Positions 22,867 through 30,994 of a DNA stretch of 34,537 nt are shown in pieces. Made by a program: the position numbers and the translations under genes. The DNA comes from Stenotrophomonas sp. MYb238 (GTDB taxonomy: Bacteria; Pseudomonadota; Gammaproteobacteria; Xanthomonadales; Xanthomonadaceae), in assembly GCF_009496535.1 (NCBI RefSeq), contig NZ_WIDL01000032.1, forward strand, positions 1 to 34,537. Reading direction: 5' to 3'. Under the pieces are notes generated by a model. It had not been told where the DNA came from and did no database searches. It was given only the letters and a program-made list of their open reading frames with translations. Each line of letters opens with the position of its first letter. Position 1 is the stretch's first letter.

Positions 22867-25298
22867 GGAATCAGGTTCGGATCGTAGTCGTCGTCGTTCG
22901 CCTCGATGTTGCTGGGCGGAACGAGGTACAGGTCGTCTCGGTTGTAGCCGAGAATAGCACGGCGCAAGGTGCGGTCCGTGTCCTGCCCGACCGAGCTCAG
23001 GCCCTTGAGCACGAACTCGACCTGGAAGGAATTGTTCATCTCGCCCTCGCGGTTGCGCACGTAGCGGCGGGCCAGGGCGCGCACCGCCAGGCAGCAGCTG
23101 TCCCACTGCACGCCGCCGATGATCTCCAGCGGCTTGTGGTCGAGCATCGAGTAGTAATAGCGGCCGACGATGCTCCAGCGCGGGTTGATCGGGTACAGGA
23201 AGGACAGGTCGGCCTGCTTGAGCTGGTCGACGTTGGTGCTGGGGTTGCGCCGGTAGCGGTAGGTCAGGTTGACCACGCCGTCCTCGGGCAGCAGGTAGCG
23301 CGCGCGCACGCTGGCCAGGTCTTCCTTGCGGTACTTCGGGTTCCACTGGTAGGTGCTGCCCAGGGTCCAGCGGTCGTTGATCGCCCAGTTGACGTCGGCG
23401 ACCCACGCCGACTTGCCCTGCTGGACGATGGCGTCGTTGCTGTCCAGGGTGACCCGCGAGTCCTCGAAGTAGGTGATCTGGCCGATGCTGGCCGACAGCT
23501 TCTCGCGGCCGTCGTCCTGGCGGATCAGGCGCGTGGTCAGCGCCGTGGTCAGCTGGTTGGCGTCGTTCTGGCGGTCGGCGCCGGTGAAGCGCGAGTCGCG
23601 GAACAGCTGGCCCCAGCTGAAGGTGAAGGCGCGGGTGTCGAACAGCGGCAGGTCGCTCTGGTCGCGGTACGGCGTGTTCAGGTAGAACAGCCGCGGTTCG
23701 AGGGTATGCAGGTAGGACCTGCCGCCGATGTCGGTCTCGCGGTCGAAGAACAGGCCCATGTCCAGGCTGGCGATGGGCAGGCTGCGGTGGGGCGCGGTAT
23801 TGCCGCGCAGCTGCTCGGGCGTGGCGGTGGCCGGGTCGACGCCCGCGGCGATCAGCTGGTTGCGGCGGATGCTGTCGGCCAGGCCCCGCTCCAGCTCGTA
23901 GGCGGTGTAGCGCCAGGCCAGGGTCGGGGTGACGTACCACGCCGCGCCGGCCAGCGGCATCGACACGTAGGGCTTGATGTCCAGGCGCGAGCCGCCATCG
24001 ACCCGGGTCAGGCTGCCGTCGCGCACGTACTCGCCATCGGCATCGATGGTCTTGCCGCGGATGTCGTCGTGGGTGAAGCGCACCGCCTCGGCATAGACGC
24101 CCGTTTCCAGCCAGCGGCCGAAGCTGTCGTCCCAGGTGCCGAACAGGCGCGGCTGGCGGCTGTAGGGCAGGGCGGCCTCGGTCAGGGTGTAGTCGGTCAG
24201 CTGCCAGTGGTCGGCCATCAGGCCGGCGGTCCAGGTGCGGCCGGTGCCGTACAGGCCGGCGGTGCTCTGCAGGTTGGAGGCGGTCACGCCGAGCAGGCGG
24301 TTGGCGAAATCCTCCATGTAGCGCTCGTCGCTGACCCAGGCCAGGCTCGCGCGCGCCTGCCAGTGCCGGTCGATGTTGTGGTAGCCGCTGTAGACGACCT
24401 TGCCGCGCTCCTTGTCGCGCAGCGAGTCGTGCGGCATCCATTCGGTGTCCAGCTGCCCGCGGCCGCCGCCATAGAGGTAGCGGAACTCGTTGTTCAGCAT
24501 CAGCCCGCGCTTGCTCATCCAGCGCGGGGTCAGGGTGTCGTCGTAGTTCGGCGCCAGGTTGAAATAGATCGGCTGGGCGTAGTCGAAGCCGTTGCGCCCG
24601 GACAGGCTCAGCTTGGGATAGAGCAGGCCGGTCATGCGCCGGTCGTCGATCGGGAACTTGAACCAGGGCATGTACATCACCGGCAGCTTGCCGACGCGCA
24701 GCACCGCGTTGCGGGCGGTGCCGAAGCCCGCCTCGTTGTCCACCTCGATCTGCGGCGCGGCCAGCTTCCACACCGGCTGCGAGGGATCGCAGGTGGTGTA
24801 GGTGGAGCGGTGCATCTGCCCGACCGAGCCCTGCAGGTCGATGGAGTCGGCGCTGCCGTTGCCGCGGCGCGAGACCAGCTGGTAGCGGATGTCGCTGATC
24901 TTGTGGCTGTCGGTTTCCTGGTTGCCCTCGGCGCGCTTGGCGGTCAGGCGGATCGAGGAGTCGGAATAGCGGATGTTGCCGTCGGCGATGTAGTTGCCGG
25001 TTTCCGTGTCGAAGCGCAGGTTGTCGGTGCCCATGAACTGGTCGCCGCGCTTGAGCGCCACGTTGCCCTCGTACTGCGGGATCGTGCTGGTGCCGGTGAG
25101 CTGGTCGCCCTCGATGTCGGTCGGCTGCTGGTCGCGGGTGGCGGCCGCGGCCGGGTCGGCCTTGGGCGCTTCGTCGAAGGCCGGCAGCACGTCGGTGGCC
25201 GGGCACAGGTTCCAGTTCACCGGCTTTTCGCTGGCCATCGCCGACAGGCAAAGGGCGACGCTCAGGGGCAGGGGAAGCAGGCGGAGGGCTCGGCGCAC
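22863..25298 (-). CDS. lptD: LPS-assembly outer membrane protein LptD
   Basis: An 811-residue outer-membrane beta-barrel that inserts lipopolysaccharide into the outer leaflet together with LptE. Signal peptide near 1-22, then an OstA-like periplasmic jellyroll (about 58-200: ADGNIRYSDSSIRLTAKRAE), then the barrel with many Tyr/Trp/Phe strands. The four cysteines needed for the two inter-domain disulfides are present: Cys32, Cys170 and the CC pair at 735-736. The start at 25298 gives the signal peptide; I see no clear Shine-Dalgarno sequence. First gene of the cluster with surA and pdxA. Confidence 0.96.
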   Translation of the reverse strand: MRRALRLLPLPLSVALCLSAMASEKPVNWNLCPATDVLPAFDEAPKADPAAAATRDQQPTDIEGDQLTGTSTIPQYEGNVALKRGDQFMGTDNLRFDTETGNYIADGNIRYSDSSIRLTAKRAEGNQETDSHKISDIRYQLVSRRGNGSADSIDLQGSVGQMHRSTYTTCDPSQPVWKLAAPQIEVDNEAGFGTARNAVLRVGKLPVMYMPWFKFPIDDRRMTGLLYPKLSLSGRNGFDYAQPIYFNLAPNYDDTLTPRWMSKRGLMLNNEFRYLYGGGRGQLDTEWMPHDSLRDKERGKVVYSGYHNIDRHWQARASLAWVSDERYMEDFANRLLGVTASNLQSTAGLYGTGRTWTAGLMADHWQLTDYTLTEAALPYSRQPRLFGTWDDSFGRWLETGVYAEAVRFTHDDIRGKTIDADGEYVRDGSLTRVDGGSRLDIKPYVSMPLAGAAWYVTPTLAWRYTAYELERGLADSIRRNQLIAAGVDPATATPEQLRGNTAPHRSLPIASLDMGLFFDRETDIGGRSYLHTLEPRLFYLNTPYRDQSDLPLFDTRAFTFSWGQLFRDSRFTGADRQNDANQLTTALTTRLIRQDDGREKLSASIGQITYFEDSRVTLDSNDAIVQQGKSAWVADVNWAINDRWTLGSTYQWNPKYRKEDLASVRARYLLPEDGVVNLTYRYRRNPSTNVDQLKQADLSFLYPINPRWSIVGRYYYSMLDHKPLEIIGGVQWDSCCLAVRALARRYVRNREGEMNNSFQVEFVLKGLSSVGQDTDRTLRRAILGYNRDDLYLVPPSNIEANDDDYDPNLIP

Positions 25299-25386
25299 GC
25301 GGATCGGATTCAGGGAAAACGGCCGCTAGCTTGCCGCATCGACTGCATGGGGGCAATGAAGGGCGTCCGCGGGCGGTGGCCGGGGT

Positions 25387-26316
25387 TCATGCGGCCGTCA
25401 CCGGGCCCAGCAGGCCCCGCACATGGGCCACGCTGCATTCGGCCAGCGCCTGCAGGTCGTAGCCGCCCTCGAGCATGGACACCAGCCGGCCGCCGGCGTG
25501 GCGATCGGCCAGCGCGGCCAGCTCGCCGGCCAGCCAGCCGAAATCCTCGGTCTCCACCATCAGGTCGGCCTGCGGGTCGCGCAGGTGCGCGTCGAAGCCG
25601 GCCGAGACGAACAGCAGCTGCGGGCGGAAGGCGTCCACCAGCGGCAGCAGGTCGTCGGCCCAGGTGTTGCGGAAGCGGAAACCGCCGCTGCCTGGCGGCA
25701 GCAGGATGTTGCAGACATTGCCCACGCCGCGTTCGCGCATGCTGCCCGAATAGGGGAACAGGCCGGATTCGTGGCTGCTGTAATAGGCCACGCGCGGATC
25801 GGTCTCGAAGATCGCCTGGGTGCCGTTGCCGTGGTGCACGTCGAAGTCGACGATGGCGATCCGCTCCAGCCCATGCGCGTCGCGCGCATAGGCGGCGGCC
25901 ACGGCGATGTTGTTGAACAGGCAGAAGCCCATCGCGGTATCGGCGGTGGCATGGTGGCCGGGCGGCCGCACCGCGCAGAACGCGCGCCGGTCCGGGCCGC
26001 GCATCACCGCGTCCACCGCGGCCACGCCGGCACCGGCGGCATGCAGCGCGGCGGCGGCCGAGCCGGGCGAGGCGAAGGTGTCCAGGTCGATCCGCCGCAG
26101 CGGCGCGGTCTGCGCCTGCAGCACGTTGTCGATCAGTTCGCGCTCGTGTACCCGCGCCAGTTCGCCGAGCTTGGCCGGCGGCGCCTGGCGCCAGTCCAGC
26201 TGCTCGGGGAACGCCGCGTGCAGCGCGTCCAGCACCGCGCGCAGCCGTTCGGGCGATTCGGGATGGTCGGGGCCGGGGTCGTGGCCCAGGCAGGCCGGGT
26301 GGGTGAATACGAGCAT
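25387..26316 (-). CDS. Histone deacetylase family protein
   Basis: A 309-residue zinc-dependent amidohydrolase of the HDAC/acetylpolyamine amidohydrolase superfamily. Visible: HPESPERL near the N-terminus, RPPGHHA with His121 and His122, the zinc-binding Asp159 and His161 in DFDVHHGNGT, the third ligand Asp242 in SAGFDAH, and the catalytic tyrosine Tyr286 in LEGGYDL. Bacterial substrates are acetylated polyamines, acetoin-like compounds or proteins; this cannot be settled. In-frame codons further upstream to 26385 are excluded: the ATG at 26316 gives the family N-terminus and is preceded at five bases by TACAGT, again pointing to a leaderless mRNA. Confidence 0.93.
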   Translation of the reverse strand: MLVFTHPACLGHDPGPDHPESPERLRAVLDALHAAFPEQLDWRQAPPAKLGELARVHERELIDNVLQAQTAPLRRIDLDTFASPGSAAAALHAAGAGVAAVDAVMRGPDRRAFCAVRPPGHHATADTAMGFCLFNNIAVAAAYARDAHGLERIAIVDFDVHHGNGTQAIFETDPRVAYYSSHESGLFPYSGSMRERGVGNVCNILLPPGSGGFRFRNTWADDLLPLVDAFRPQLLFVSAGFDAHLRDPQADLMVETEDFGWLAGELAALADRHAGGRLVSMLEGGYDLQALAECSVAHVRGLLGPVTAA

Positions 26317-26321
26317 GCCGC

Positions 26322-26327
26322 ACTGTA
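26322..26327 (-). promoter_or_regulatory. Putative -10 box of the HDAC-like gene
   Basis: TACAGT on the minus strand, five bases before the ATG at 26316. Confidence 0.4.
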
Positions 26328-26359
26328 ACCGAGGCCTTCGCCCGGCGGAGCTTCGGGCG

Positions 26360-26428
26360 GTGCCGGCCGCTGGCCGGCGCTGCATGGAATCCGGTTGATG
26401 CCAGGTGGCCGGTCAGCGGCCGGCACTA
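26360..26428. repeat. SMAG-like GTAG repeat pair
   Basis: GTGCCGGCCGCTGGCCGGC (26360-26378) and its inverted, one-mismatch copy GCCGGTCAGCGGCCGGCAC (26408-26426). On the minus strand the second copy carries the GTAG tetranucleotide (26428-26425). This resembles the SMAG/REP repeats of Stenotrophomonas. It fills the gap between the convergent ends of the promoter region of the HDAC-like gene and the adenosyltransferase gene. Confidence 0.7.
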
Positions 26429-26433
26429 CCGGC

Positions 26434-26988
26434 TCAGGCGCGCCGGCGCTCGTGGTTCCACAGCACTTCGCCGTGGCCGTCGGCGCGCGCCAGCACCCGC
26501 GCCAGCACGAACAGCAGGTCGGACAGGCGGTTCAGGTAGCGCACCGCCTCGTCGCGCACGGCTTCGACGCGGGCCAGGGCCACGGTCTCGCGCTCGGCGC
26601 GGCGCACGATGGTGCGCGCCAGGTGGCAGCGCGCCGCCGCCTCGCCGCCGGCCGGCAGGATGAAATCCTTCAGCGGCGGCAGGTCGTCGTTGTAGCGGTC
26701 CAGGTGCCGTTCCAGCGCATCGATGTCCGCGCCCTGGATGGCGGCGTGGCCGGGGATGCAAAGCTCGCCGCCGAGATCGAACAACTGGTGCTGGATGGTG
26801 GTCAGCAGCGCGCGCACGTCGTCCGGCAGCGGCACCGCCAGCAGCACGCCGATGGCCGAGTTGGCCTCGTCGACGGTGCCGTAGGCGCTGACCCGCAGCG
26901 AGTCCTTGCCGGTGCGGCTGCCGTCGCCCAGGCCGGTGCTGCCGTCGTCGCCTGTGCGGGTATAGATCTTCGAGAGGCGGTTGCCCAT
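26434..26988 (-). CDS. Cob(I)alamin adenosyltransferase, PduO type
   Basis: A 184-residue enzyme that transfers adenosyl from ATP to cob(I)alamin, making coenzyme B12. Visible: KIYTRTGDDGSTGLGDGSR at 7-25, the ATP-binding signature of the PduO class, then VDEANSAIG, GGEAAARCHLARTIVRRAERE and a C-terminal RYLNRLSDLLFVLAR helix. It lies 16 bases downstream of a six-helix membrane protein gene, very likely one operon. That protein is a candidate corrinoid importer, so together they would take up and activate B12. Confidence 0.95.
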   Translation of the reverse strand: MGNRLSKIYTRTGDDGSTGLGDGSRTGKDSLRVSAYGTVDEANSAIGVLLAVPLPDDVRALLTTIQHQLFDLGGELCIPGHAAIQGADIDALERHLDRYNDDLPPLKDFILPAGGEAAARCHLARTIVRRAERETVALARVEAVRDEAVRYLNRLSDLLFVLARVLARADGHGEVLWNHERRRA

Positions 26989-27004
26989 CAGCCTGCCGCC
27001 GCGG

Positions 27005-27586
27005 TCAGTGCGCGGTGCGGTCGGCGGCCGACTGGCGCGCGAACGCCTCGGCGGCGACCTGCGCCAGCGCCGCCATGCCGGTGTAGATGGCGGCGGTGCG
27101 CATGTACGGCAGCAACCAGTCGGTGTAGTTCTTGAACCAGCCGGCGACGGTCGGCTCGGCGACGACGCTGCTGGTCCAGTAGAAGCCGCCCTGCGCGAAC
27201 AGGTGGCAGACCACGACCGCGCCGACCAGGGTCGCGGCGAACAGGCCCAGCGCACGCCAGCTGGCGCCCGTGTAGAAGCGGCGCAGGAGCATGCCGCCGG
27301 CCCACATGGCCAGATAGGCCGGGACCAGCGCCCAGTAGCCGGCCGAGACGCAGTAGTGGCCCCAGAAATCCATGCCCTGGCTGCTGATCACGGTCCAGTC
27401 GACCGCCACCGCCAGCGCCATCAGCAGCGGGAAGGCCCAGCGGGTCCAGCTGCGCAGGTAGAAGCCGCCGATGAAGAACACCGCCCAGGACGCGTCCGGG
27501 ATCGGCGCGAAATGGTTGATGCGGGTGCCGACCATCAGCAGCACGAGCAGGGACAGGACGAAGGCGCGTTGGACGTTGGCGGTCAT
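27005..27586 (-). CDS. DUF6580-like membrane protein, candidate B12 importer
   Basis: A 193-residue protein with about six membrane helices. N-terminal GTRINHFAPIPDASWAVFFIGGFYLR and the WALVPAYLAMWAGG region resemble the DUF6580 putative transport family and, more loosely, substrate-binding S-components of ECF vitamin transporters. A cysteine sits at position 79 in GHYCVSAGYW; the solitary B12 transporter BtuM binds cobalamin through a cysteine at almost the same position (Cys80 in the Thiobacillus protein). The next gene is a corrinoid adenosyltransferase, 16 bases away. I infer a vitamin B12 import role; homology to BtuM is suggested, not proven. No B12 riboswitch fits the short upstream gap. 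Confidence 0.8.
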   Translation of the reverse strand: MTANVQRAFVLSLLVLLMVGTRINHFAPIPDASWAVFFIGGFYLRSWTRWAFPLLMALAVAVDWTVISSQGMDFWGHYCVSAGYWALVPAYLAMWAGGMLLRRFYTGASWRALGLFAATLVGAVVVCHLFAQGGFYWTSSVVAEPTVAGWFKNYTDWLLPYMRTAAIYTGMAALAQVAAEAFARQSAADRTAH

Positions 27587-27680
27587 GGCAGTGGGCGGTT
27601 CGGCGGAATCAGGCCGCCATTCTAGCCGCAGTCGCGCCGCCGACGCGGCATCGCGCCGGCGGACGGGGTGGCCGAGCCCG

Positions 27681-27686
27681 TATCAT
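27681..27686 (+). promoter_or_regulatory. Putative -10 box of ubiH
   Basis: TATCAT, six bases before the ATG at 27693, consistent with a leaderless mRNA. Confidence 0.45.
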
Positions 27687-27692
27687 GGCGGC

Positions 27693-28904
27693 ATGAACGA
27701 CCTGCATGATGTGGTGATCGTCGGTGGCGGACTGGTCGGCGCCAGCCTGGCCATCGCGCTGGACCGGCTGGGGCTGGACGTGGGGCTGGTGGAAGCGACC
27801 CCGGCCGGCGAGCTGCCGGCGGTGTTCGACCAGCGCAACCTCAGCTTCGCCGCGGCCACGGTCAACGCGCTCACCGCGCTGGGCGTGATGCAGCGCCTGG
27901 AAGGTGCGCCCGGCCCGATCCGCCGCATCCACGTCAGCCGCGCCGGCGATTTCGGCCGCGTGGCGATGGACGCCGGCGACTATGGCCGCGACGCTTTCGG
28001 CCAAGTGGTGGTGGCGCGCGATTTCGGCCGCGCGCTGGAGGCACGGCTGGGCGACCTGTCGCAGCTGACCCGCTACCGTCCGGCGAAATTCGTCGGGCTG
28101 GGCGGATGCGCCGACGGCCGCCGCGAGGTGCTGATCGCCGACGCGGCCGGCGAGCGCCGCCTGCATGCGCGGCTGGTGGTCGGTGCCGACGGCACCCGCA
28201 GCGCGGTGCGGCAGGCGCTGGGCATCGACGCCAGCGAGCACGACTACCAGCAGACCCTGTTCGTGGCGCGGGTGCGCGCCGCCCGGGCGCCGGACGGCAC
28301 CGCCTGGGAGCGCTTCACCGATACCGGCCCGACCGCGCTGCTGCCGCGTGGCGACCGCCACTACGGCCTGGTCCACGGCGTGGCCCGCGACGACGCCGAG
28401 GCGGTGATGGCGCTGGACGACACCGCCTGGCTGGCGCGGCTGCAGGCGGTGCTGGGCTGGCGCGCCGGGCGGCTGCTGGAAAGCGGCCCGCGCAGCGCCT
28501 ACCCGCTGATCCAGGTGCTGGCGCAGCGACTGGTCGGCGAGCGCGCGCTGCTGCTCGGCAACGCCGCGCAGACCATCCATCCGCTGGGCGCGCAGGGCTT
28601 CAACCTGGGCCTGCGCGATGCGTTGACCCTGGCCGAACTGATCGGCGATGCCGTGCAGGACCCCGGCGCCGACGACCTGCTGCAGGCCTACGTGCAGCGG
28701 CGCGGTCCCGACCGCGAGCAGACCCTGGCCTTTTCCGACGGCCTGGCGCGCCTGACCGGCAACCCGGCGGCGCTGCTGCGGCCGCTGCGCAGCCTCGGCC
28801 TGGTGGCCGCCGCGCAGGCCGCGCCGCTGCAGTCCTTCCTGGTCGGCGGCGCGATGGGATTCCGCGGGCAGGTGCCCGAACTGTGCAGGAGCCAGGCGCG
28901 ATGA
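27693..28904 (+). CDS. ubiH: Ubiquinone hydroxylase UbiH
   Basis: A 403-residue FAD-dependent aromatic hydroxylase. Visible: the FAD-binding GGGLVG at 11-16 with Glu34 ending the second strand, the GADGTRS motif at 164-170, and GNAAQTIHP at 289-297 followed by QGFNLGLRDA. The GNAAQ variant, in place of the usual GDAAH, is also found in E. coli UbiH and supports that assignment: hydroxylation at C1 in ubiquinone synthesis. The frame is open upstream to 27471, but the ATG at 27693 gives the family N-terminus. The stop overlaps the next start (ATGA), coupling it to a second hydroxylase. Confidence 0.92.
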   Translation: MNDLHDVVIVGGGLVGASLAIALDRLGLDVGLVEATPAGELPAVFDQRNLSFAAATVNALTALGVMQRLEGAPGPIRRIHVSRAGDFGRVAMDAGDYGRDAFGQVVVARDFGRALEARLGDLSQLTRYRPAKFVGLGGCADGRREVLIADAAGERRLHARLVVGADGTRSAVRQALGIDASEHDYQQTLFVARVRAARAPDGTAWERFTDTGPTALLPRGDRHYGLVHGVARDDAEAVMALDDTAWLARLQAVLGWRAGRLLESGPRSAYPLIQVLAQRLVGERALLLGNAAQTIHPLGAQGFNLGLRDALTLAELIGDAVQDPGADDLLQAYVQRRGPDREQTLAFSDGLARLTGNPAALLRPLRSLGLVAAAQAAPLQSFLVGGAMGFRGQVPELCRSQAR

Positions 28905-30079
28905 GCCGGCGTGGACGGTTGGACGCGGTGGTGGTCGGCGGCGGCGTGGTCGGCACCGCCTGCGCGCTGGCGCTGGCGCACGAAGACCTGCAGGTGGCGC
29001 TGGTGGAAGGGCGCGAGCCGCCGCCGTGGTCGCCGCAGCGGCCGGACCTGCGCGTATTCGCCTTCGCCCACGACAACGCGGCGCTGCTGGAAACGCTGGG
29101 GGTATGGCCGCAGGTGACGCAGGCGCGGGCGCATCCCTATCTGCGCATGCGCGTGTGGGACGCGGCCGGCGGCGGCGAACTGGCCTTCGATGCCGATGCG
29201 CTGGGCCGCCGCGAACTGGGCTGGATCGTCGAGAACGGCCTGCTGGTGGACCGGCTGTGGGCGGCGCTGCCGGCGGCCGGCGTGCAGCTGCATTGCCCGG
29301 CGCGGGTCGAGTCGATGGAACAGGACGAGGGCGGCGTGCGCCTGCGCCTGGACGACGGCCGCCGCCTCGACGCGGCCGTGGCCATCGCCGCCGACGGCGG
29401 CGAATCCACCCTGCGCGCGCTGGCCGGGCTGGACGTGTCGCGCCACGACTACGGCCAGCGCGGCGTAGTCGGTTATGTCGACAGCGAGCGCCCGAACGAG
29501 GCCACCGCCTGGCAGCGCTTCCTCGACACCGGCCCGCTGGCGGTGCTGCCGGTGGACCGGCACCGCAGTTCCATCGTCTGGACCCTGCCCGACGCCGAGG
29601 CCGAGCGCGTGCTGGCGCTGGACGACGACGCTTTCGGCCGCGAACTGACCAATGCCTTCGAAGGCCGCCTGGGCGCGATGCGCACGGCCTCGCCGCGCGC
29701 GGCCTTCCCGCTGCGCCGGCAGCTGGCCAGCGACTACGTCGCCGGCCGCGTGCTGGTGCTGGGCGACGCCGCGCACGTGGTGCATCCGCTGGCCGGGCAG
29801 GGCGTCAACCTCGGCCTGCGCGACGTGGCCGGGCTGCGCGACCTGGTGCGCGATGCGTGCCAGCGGCGTGCGGACTGGACCACGCCGCACCGGCTGCGGC
29901 GCTGGGCGCGGGTGCGGCGCAGCGAGAACACGGTTGCCGCCTACGGCTTCGACGCGATCAACAAGGTGTTCTCCAACGACGAGATGCATCTGACCCTGGC
30001 GCGCGGCGCGCTGCTCGGCGTGGCCGGGCGCATGCCGCCGCTGCTGTCGCTGTTCTGGAAGCGCGCCTCGGGCGTGTGA
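28901..30079 (+). CDS. UbiH/UbiF-family ubiquinone hydroxylase
   Basis: A 392-residue FAD-dependent hydroxylase. Visible: VVGGGVVG at 11-18, AADGGESTLR, and LGDAAHVVHPLAGQGVNLGLRD with the standard GDAAH. An ARAHPYLRMRVWD segment with a following ENGLLVDRLW resembles UbiF; UbiI is the other candidate. It should hydroxylate another ring position (C5 or C6) in ubiquinone synthesis. Coupled to ubiH through a 4-base ATGA overlap. A GTAG-type palindrome follows the stop and may stabilise or end the transcript. Confidence 0.9.
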   Translation: MSRRGRLDAVVVGGGVVGTACALALAHEDLQVALVEGREPPPWSPQRPDLRVFAFAHDNAALLETLGVWPQVTQARAHPYLRMRVWDAAGGGELAFDADALGRRELGWIVENGLLVDRLWAALPAAGVQLHCPARVESMEQDEGGVRLRLDDGRRLDAAVAIAADGGESTLRALAGLDVSRHDYGQRGVVGYVDSERPNEATAWQRFLDTGPLAVLPVDRHRSSIVWTLPDAEAERVLALDDDAFGRELTNAFEGRLGAMRTASPRAAFPLRRQLASDYVAGRVLVLGDAAHVVHPLAGQGVNLGLRDVAGLRDLVRDACQRRADWTTPHRLRRWARVRRSENTVAAYGFDAINKVFSNDEMHLTLARGALLGVAGRMPPLLSLFWKRASGV

Positions 30080-30112
30080 CGGCGCCGGAACACTGGCGCC
30101 CACGATGCGCGC

Positions 30113-30192
30113 GTAGGAGCGACTTCAGTCGCGATGGGGTCTTCGAAAGCTTCGCGGGGCCTGAAAGCCATCGCGACTGAAGTCGCTCCTAC
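30113..30192. repeat. Paired GTAG-type REP palindrome
   Basis: Two perfect inverted 25-base arms (30113-30137 and 30168-30192) around a 30-base spacer. The arms start GTAGGAGCGACTTCAGTCGC, differing from the pair at 3359 by G-to-A and C-to-T changes at matching stem positions. It lies between the 3' ends of the ubiquinone operon and the EF-hand genes, where it could act as a bidirectional transcript end. Confidence 0.8.
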
Positions 30193-30223
30193 AGGTACGG
30201 GGGCGGGTGGCTGCAGGCGAGGG

Positions 30224-30628
30224 TCAGCGGAGCAGCCAGCCGGCAAGCTGTTCGCGTGCGAGCTTGCCGCGTCGTGCGGTATCGAGCGCGTTGAACTCGT
30301 CGGCCAGCGCCGGGTTGGCCTGCGCTTCCTCGCGGCTGATGAAGCCGTCGCCATCGGCATCGAGCGCGTCGAAGTCGATGCGGTAGCTGCCGATCACGCT
30401 GTCCGGCTGGATCGAGCGCACGATCACCGCCGCCTGCCCGGGGTCGGCCGGCAGGCGCACCTGGTGCGTGACCGCACCGCTGGCCAGCGACTGGTTGCGC
30501 ACGTTGACCGGCGCCGCCGGCAGCGGCGTGGTGACGGCCGCATCGCGCGGCGCGTTCTGCGCCCACAGGGGCGCGGATGGCAGTGCGGCCAGCAGCAGGA
30601 CAAGGATGGGCAGGCGGGGACGGATCAC
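30224..30628 (-). CDS. Secreted EF-hand protein A
   Basis: A 134-residue protein with a signal peptide (to about residue 23, ending in LWA). The mature part holds one canonical calcium-binding loop, DADGDGFISREE at 90-101 with Asp90, Asp92, Asp94 and Glu101 all in place. A second EF-like helix pair (ALDTARRGKLAREQ) lacks the final Glu and is degenerate. The start is GTG at 30628; there is no in-frame ATG that keeps the signal peptide. It has a shorter paralogue just upstream (30680-30994). Likely a periplasmic calcium-binding protein of unknown role. Confidence 0.8.
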   Translation of the reverse strand: MIRPRLPILVLLLAALPSAPLWAQNAPRDAAVTTPLPAAPVNVRNQSLASGAVTHQVRLPADPGQAAVIVRSIQPDSVIGSYRIDFDALDADGDGFISREEAQANPALADEFNALDTARRGKLAREQLAGWLLR

Positions 30629-30679
30629 GGACAGGTCTCTCGTAAGGACGGTGGAATCCGCCTGCCGGCCCGCCCGGCC

Positions 30680-30994
30680 TCACTTCTTCATCCAGCCTTC
30701 CAGCTGCGCCCTGCTCAGGCGGCCGCTGCGGTGGGTGTCGAGCGCGTCGAACTCGCGTTCGAGCGTGGGATTGGCCTTGGCTTCCTCGCGGCTGATGTAG
30801 CCGTCGTGGTTGCGGTCCAGCGTGGCGAAGTCGATATGGTAGTCGCCGCGGATCGAATCGGGTTCTTCCGAGGTGACCGTGACCGGCGTGCCCTTGTCGG
30901 TGAGCGTGGTCCTGCCGGTCTCCTGCGCCAGTGCCGGAACACTGGCGGCGGCGCACAGCAGCAGGGCGGAAAGCAGCGGACGGGAGAGGTTCAT
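30680..30994 (-). CDS. Secreted EF-hand protein B
   Basis: A 104-residue paralogue of protein A. Signal peptide to about residue 23 (ALA/QE). Canonical loop DRNHDGYISREE at 60-71 (Asp60, Asn62, Asp64, Glu71), then a degenerate loop (DTHRSGRLSRAQ). Both proteins share a PDS-I-G-Y-IDF-LD stretch before the loop, so the pair arose by duplication. GGAG upstream of the ATG at 30994 supports the start. The 51-base gap to protein A suggests an operon. Function unknown. Confidence 0.82.
   Translation of the reverse strand: MNLSRPLLSALLLCAAASVPALAQETGRTTLTDKGTPVTVTSEEPDSIRGDYHIDFATLDRNHDGYISREEAKANPTLEREFDALDTHRSGRLSRAQLEGWMKK

Noticed and set aside
22806-25916. 1036-residue plus-strand frame antisense to lptD
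   Set aside because: Val/Gln/Ala-rich shadow of lptD and neighbours; lptD has its full set of motifs and disulfide cysteines.
27587-27692. B12 riboswitch upstream of the candidate B12 importer
   Set aside because: The divergent gap is only about 100 bases, too short for the usual structure, and no B12-box-like sequence is visible.
28901-30079. Assignment of the second hydroxylase to one exact ubiquinone step
   Set aside because: Motifs fit UbiF- and UbiI-type enzymes alike, so no specific symbol is given.
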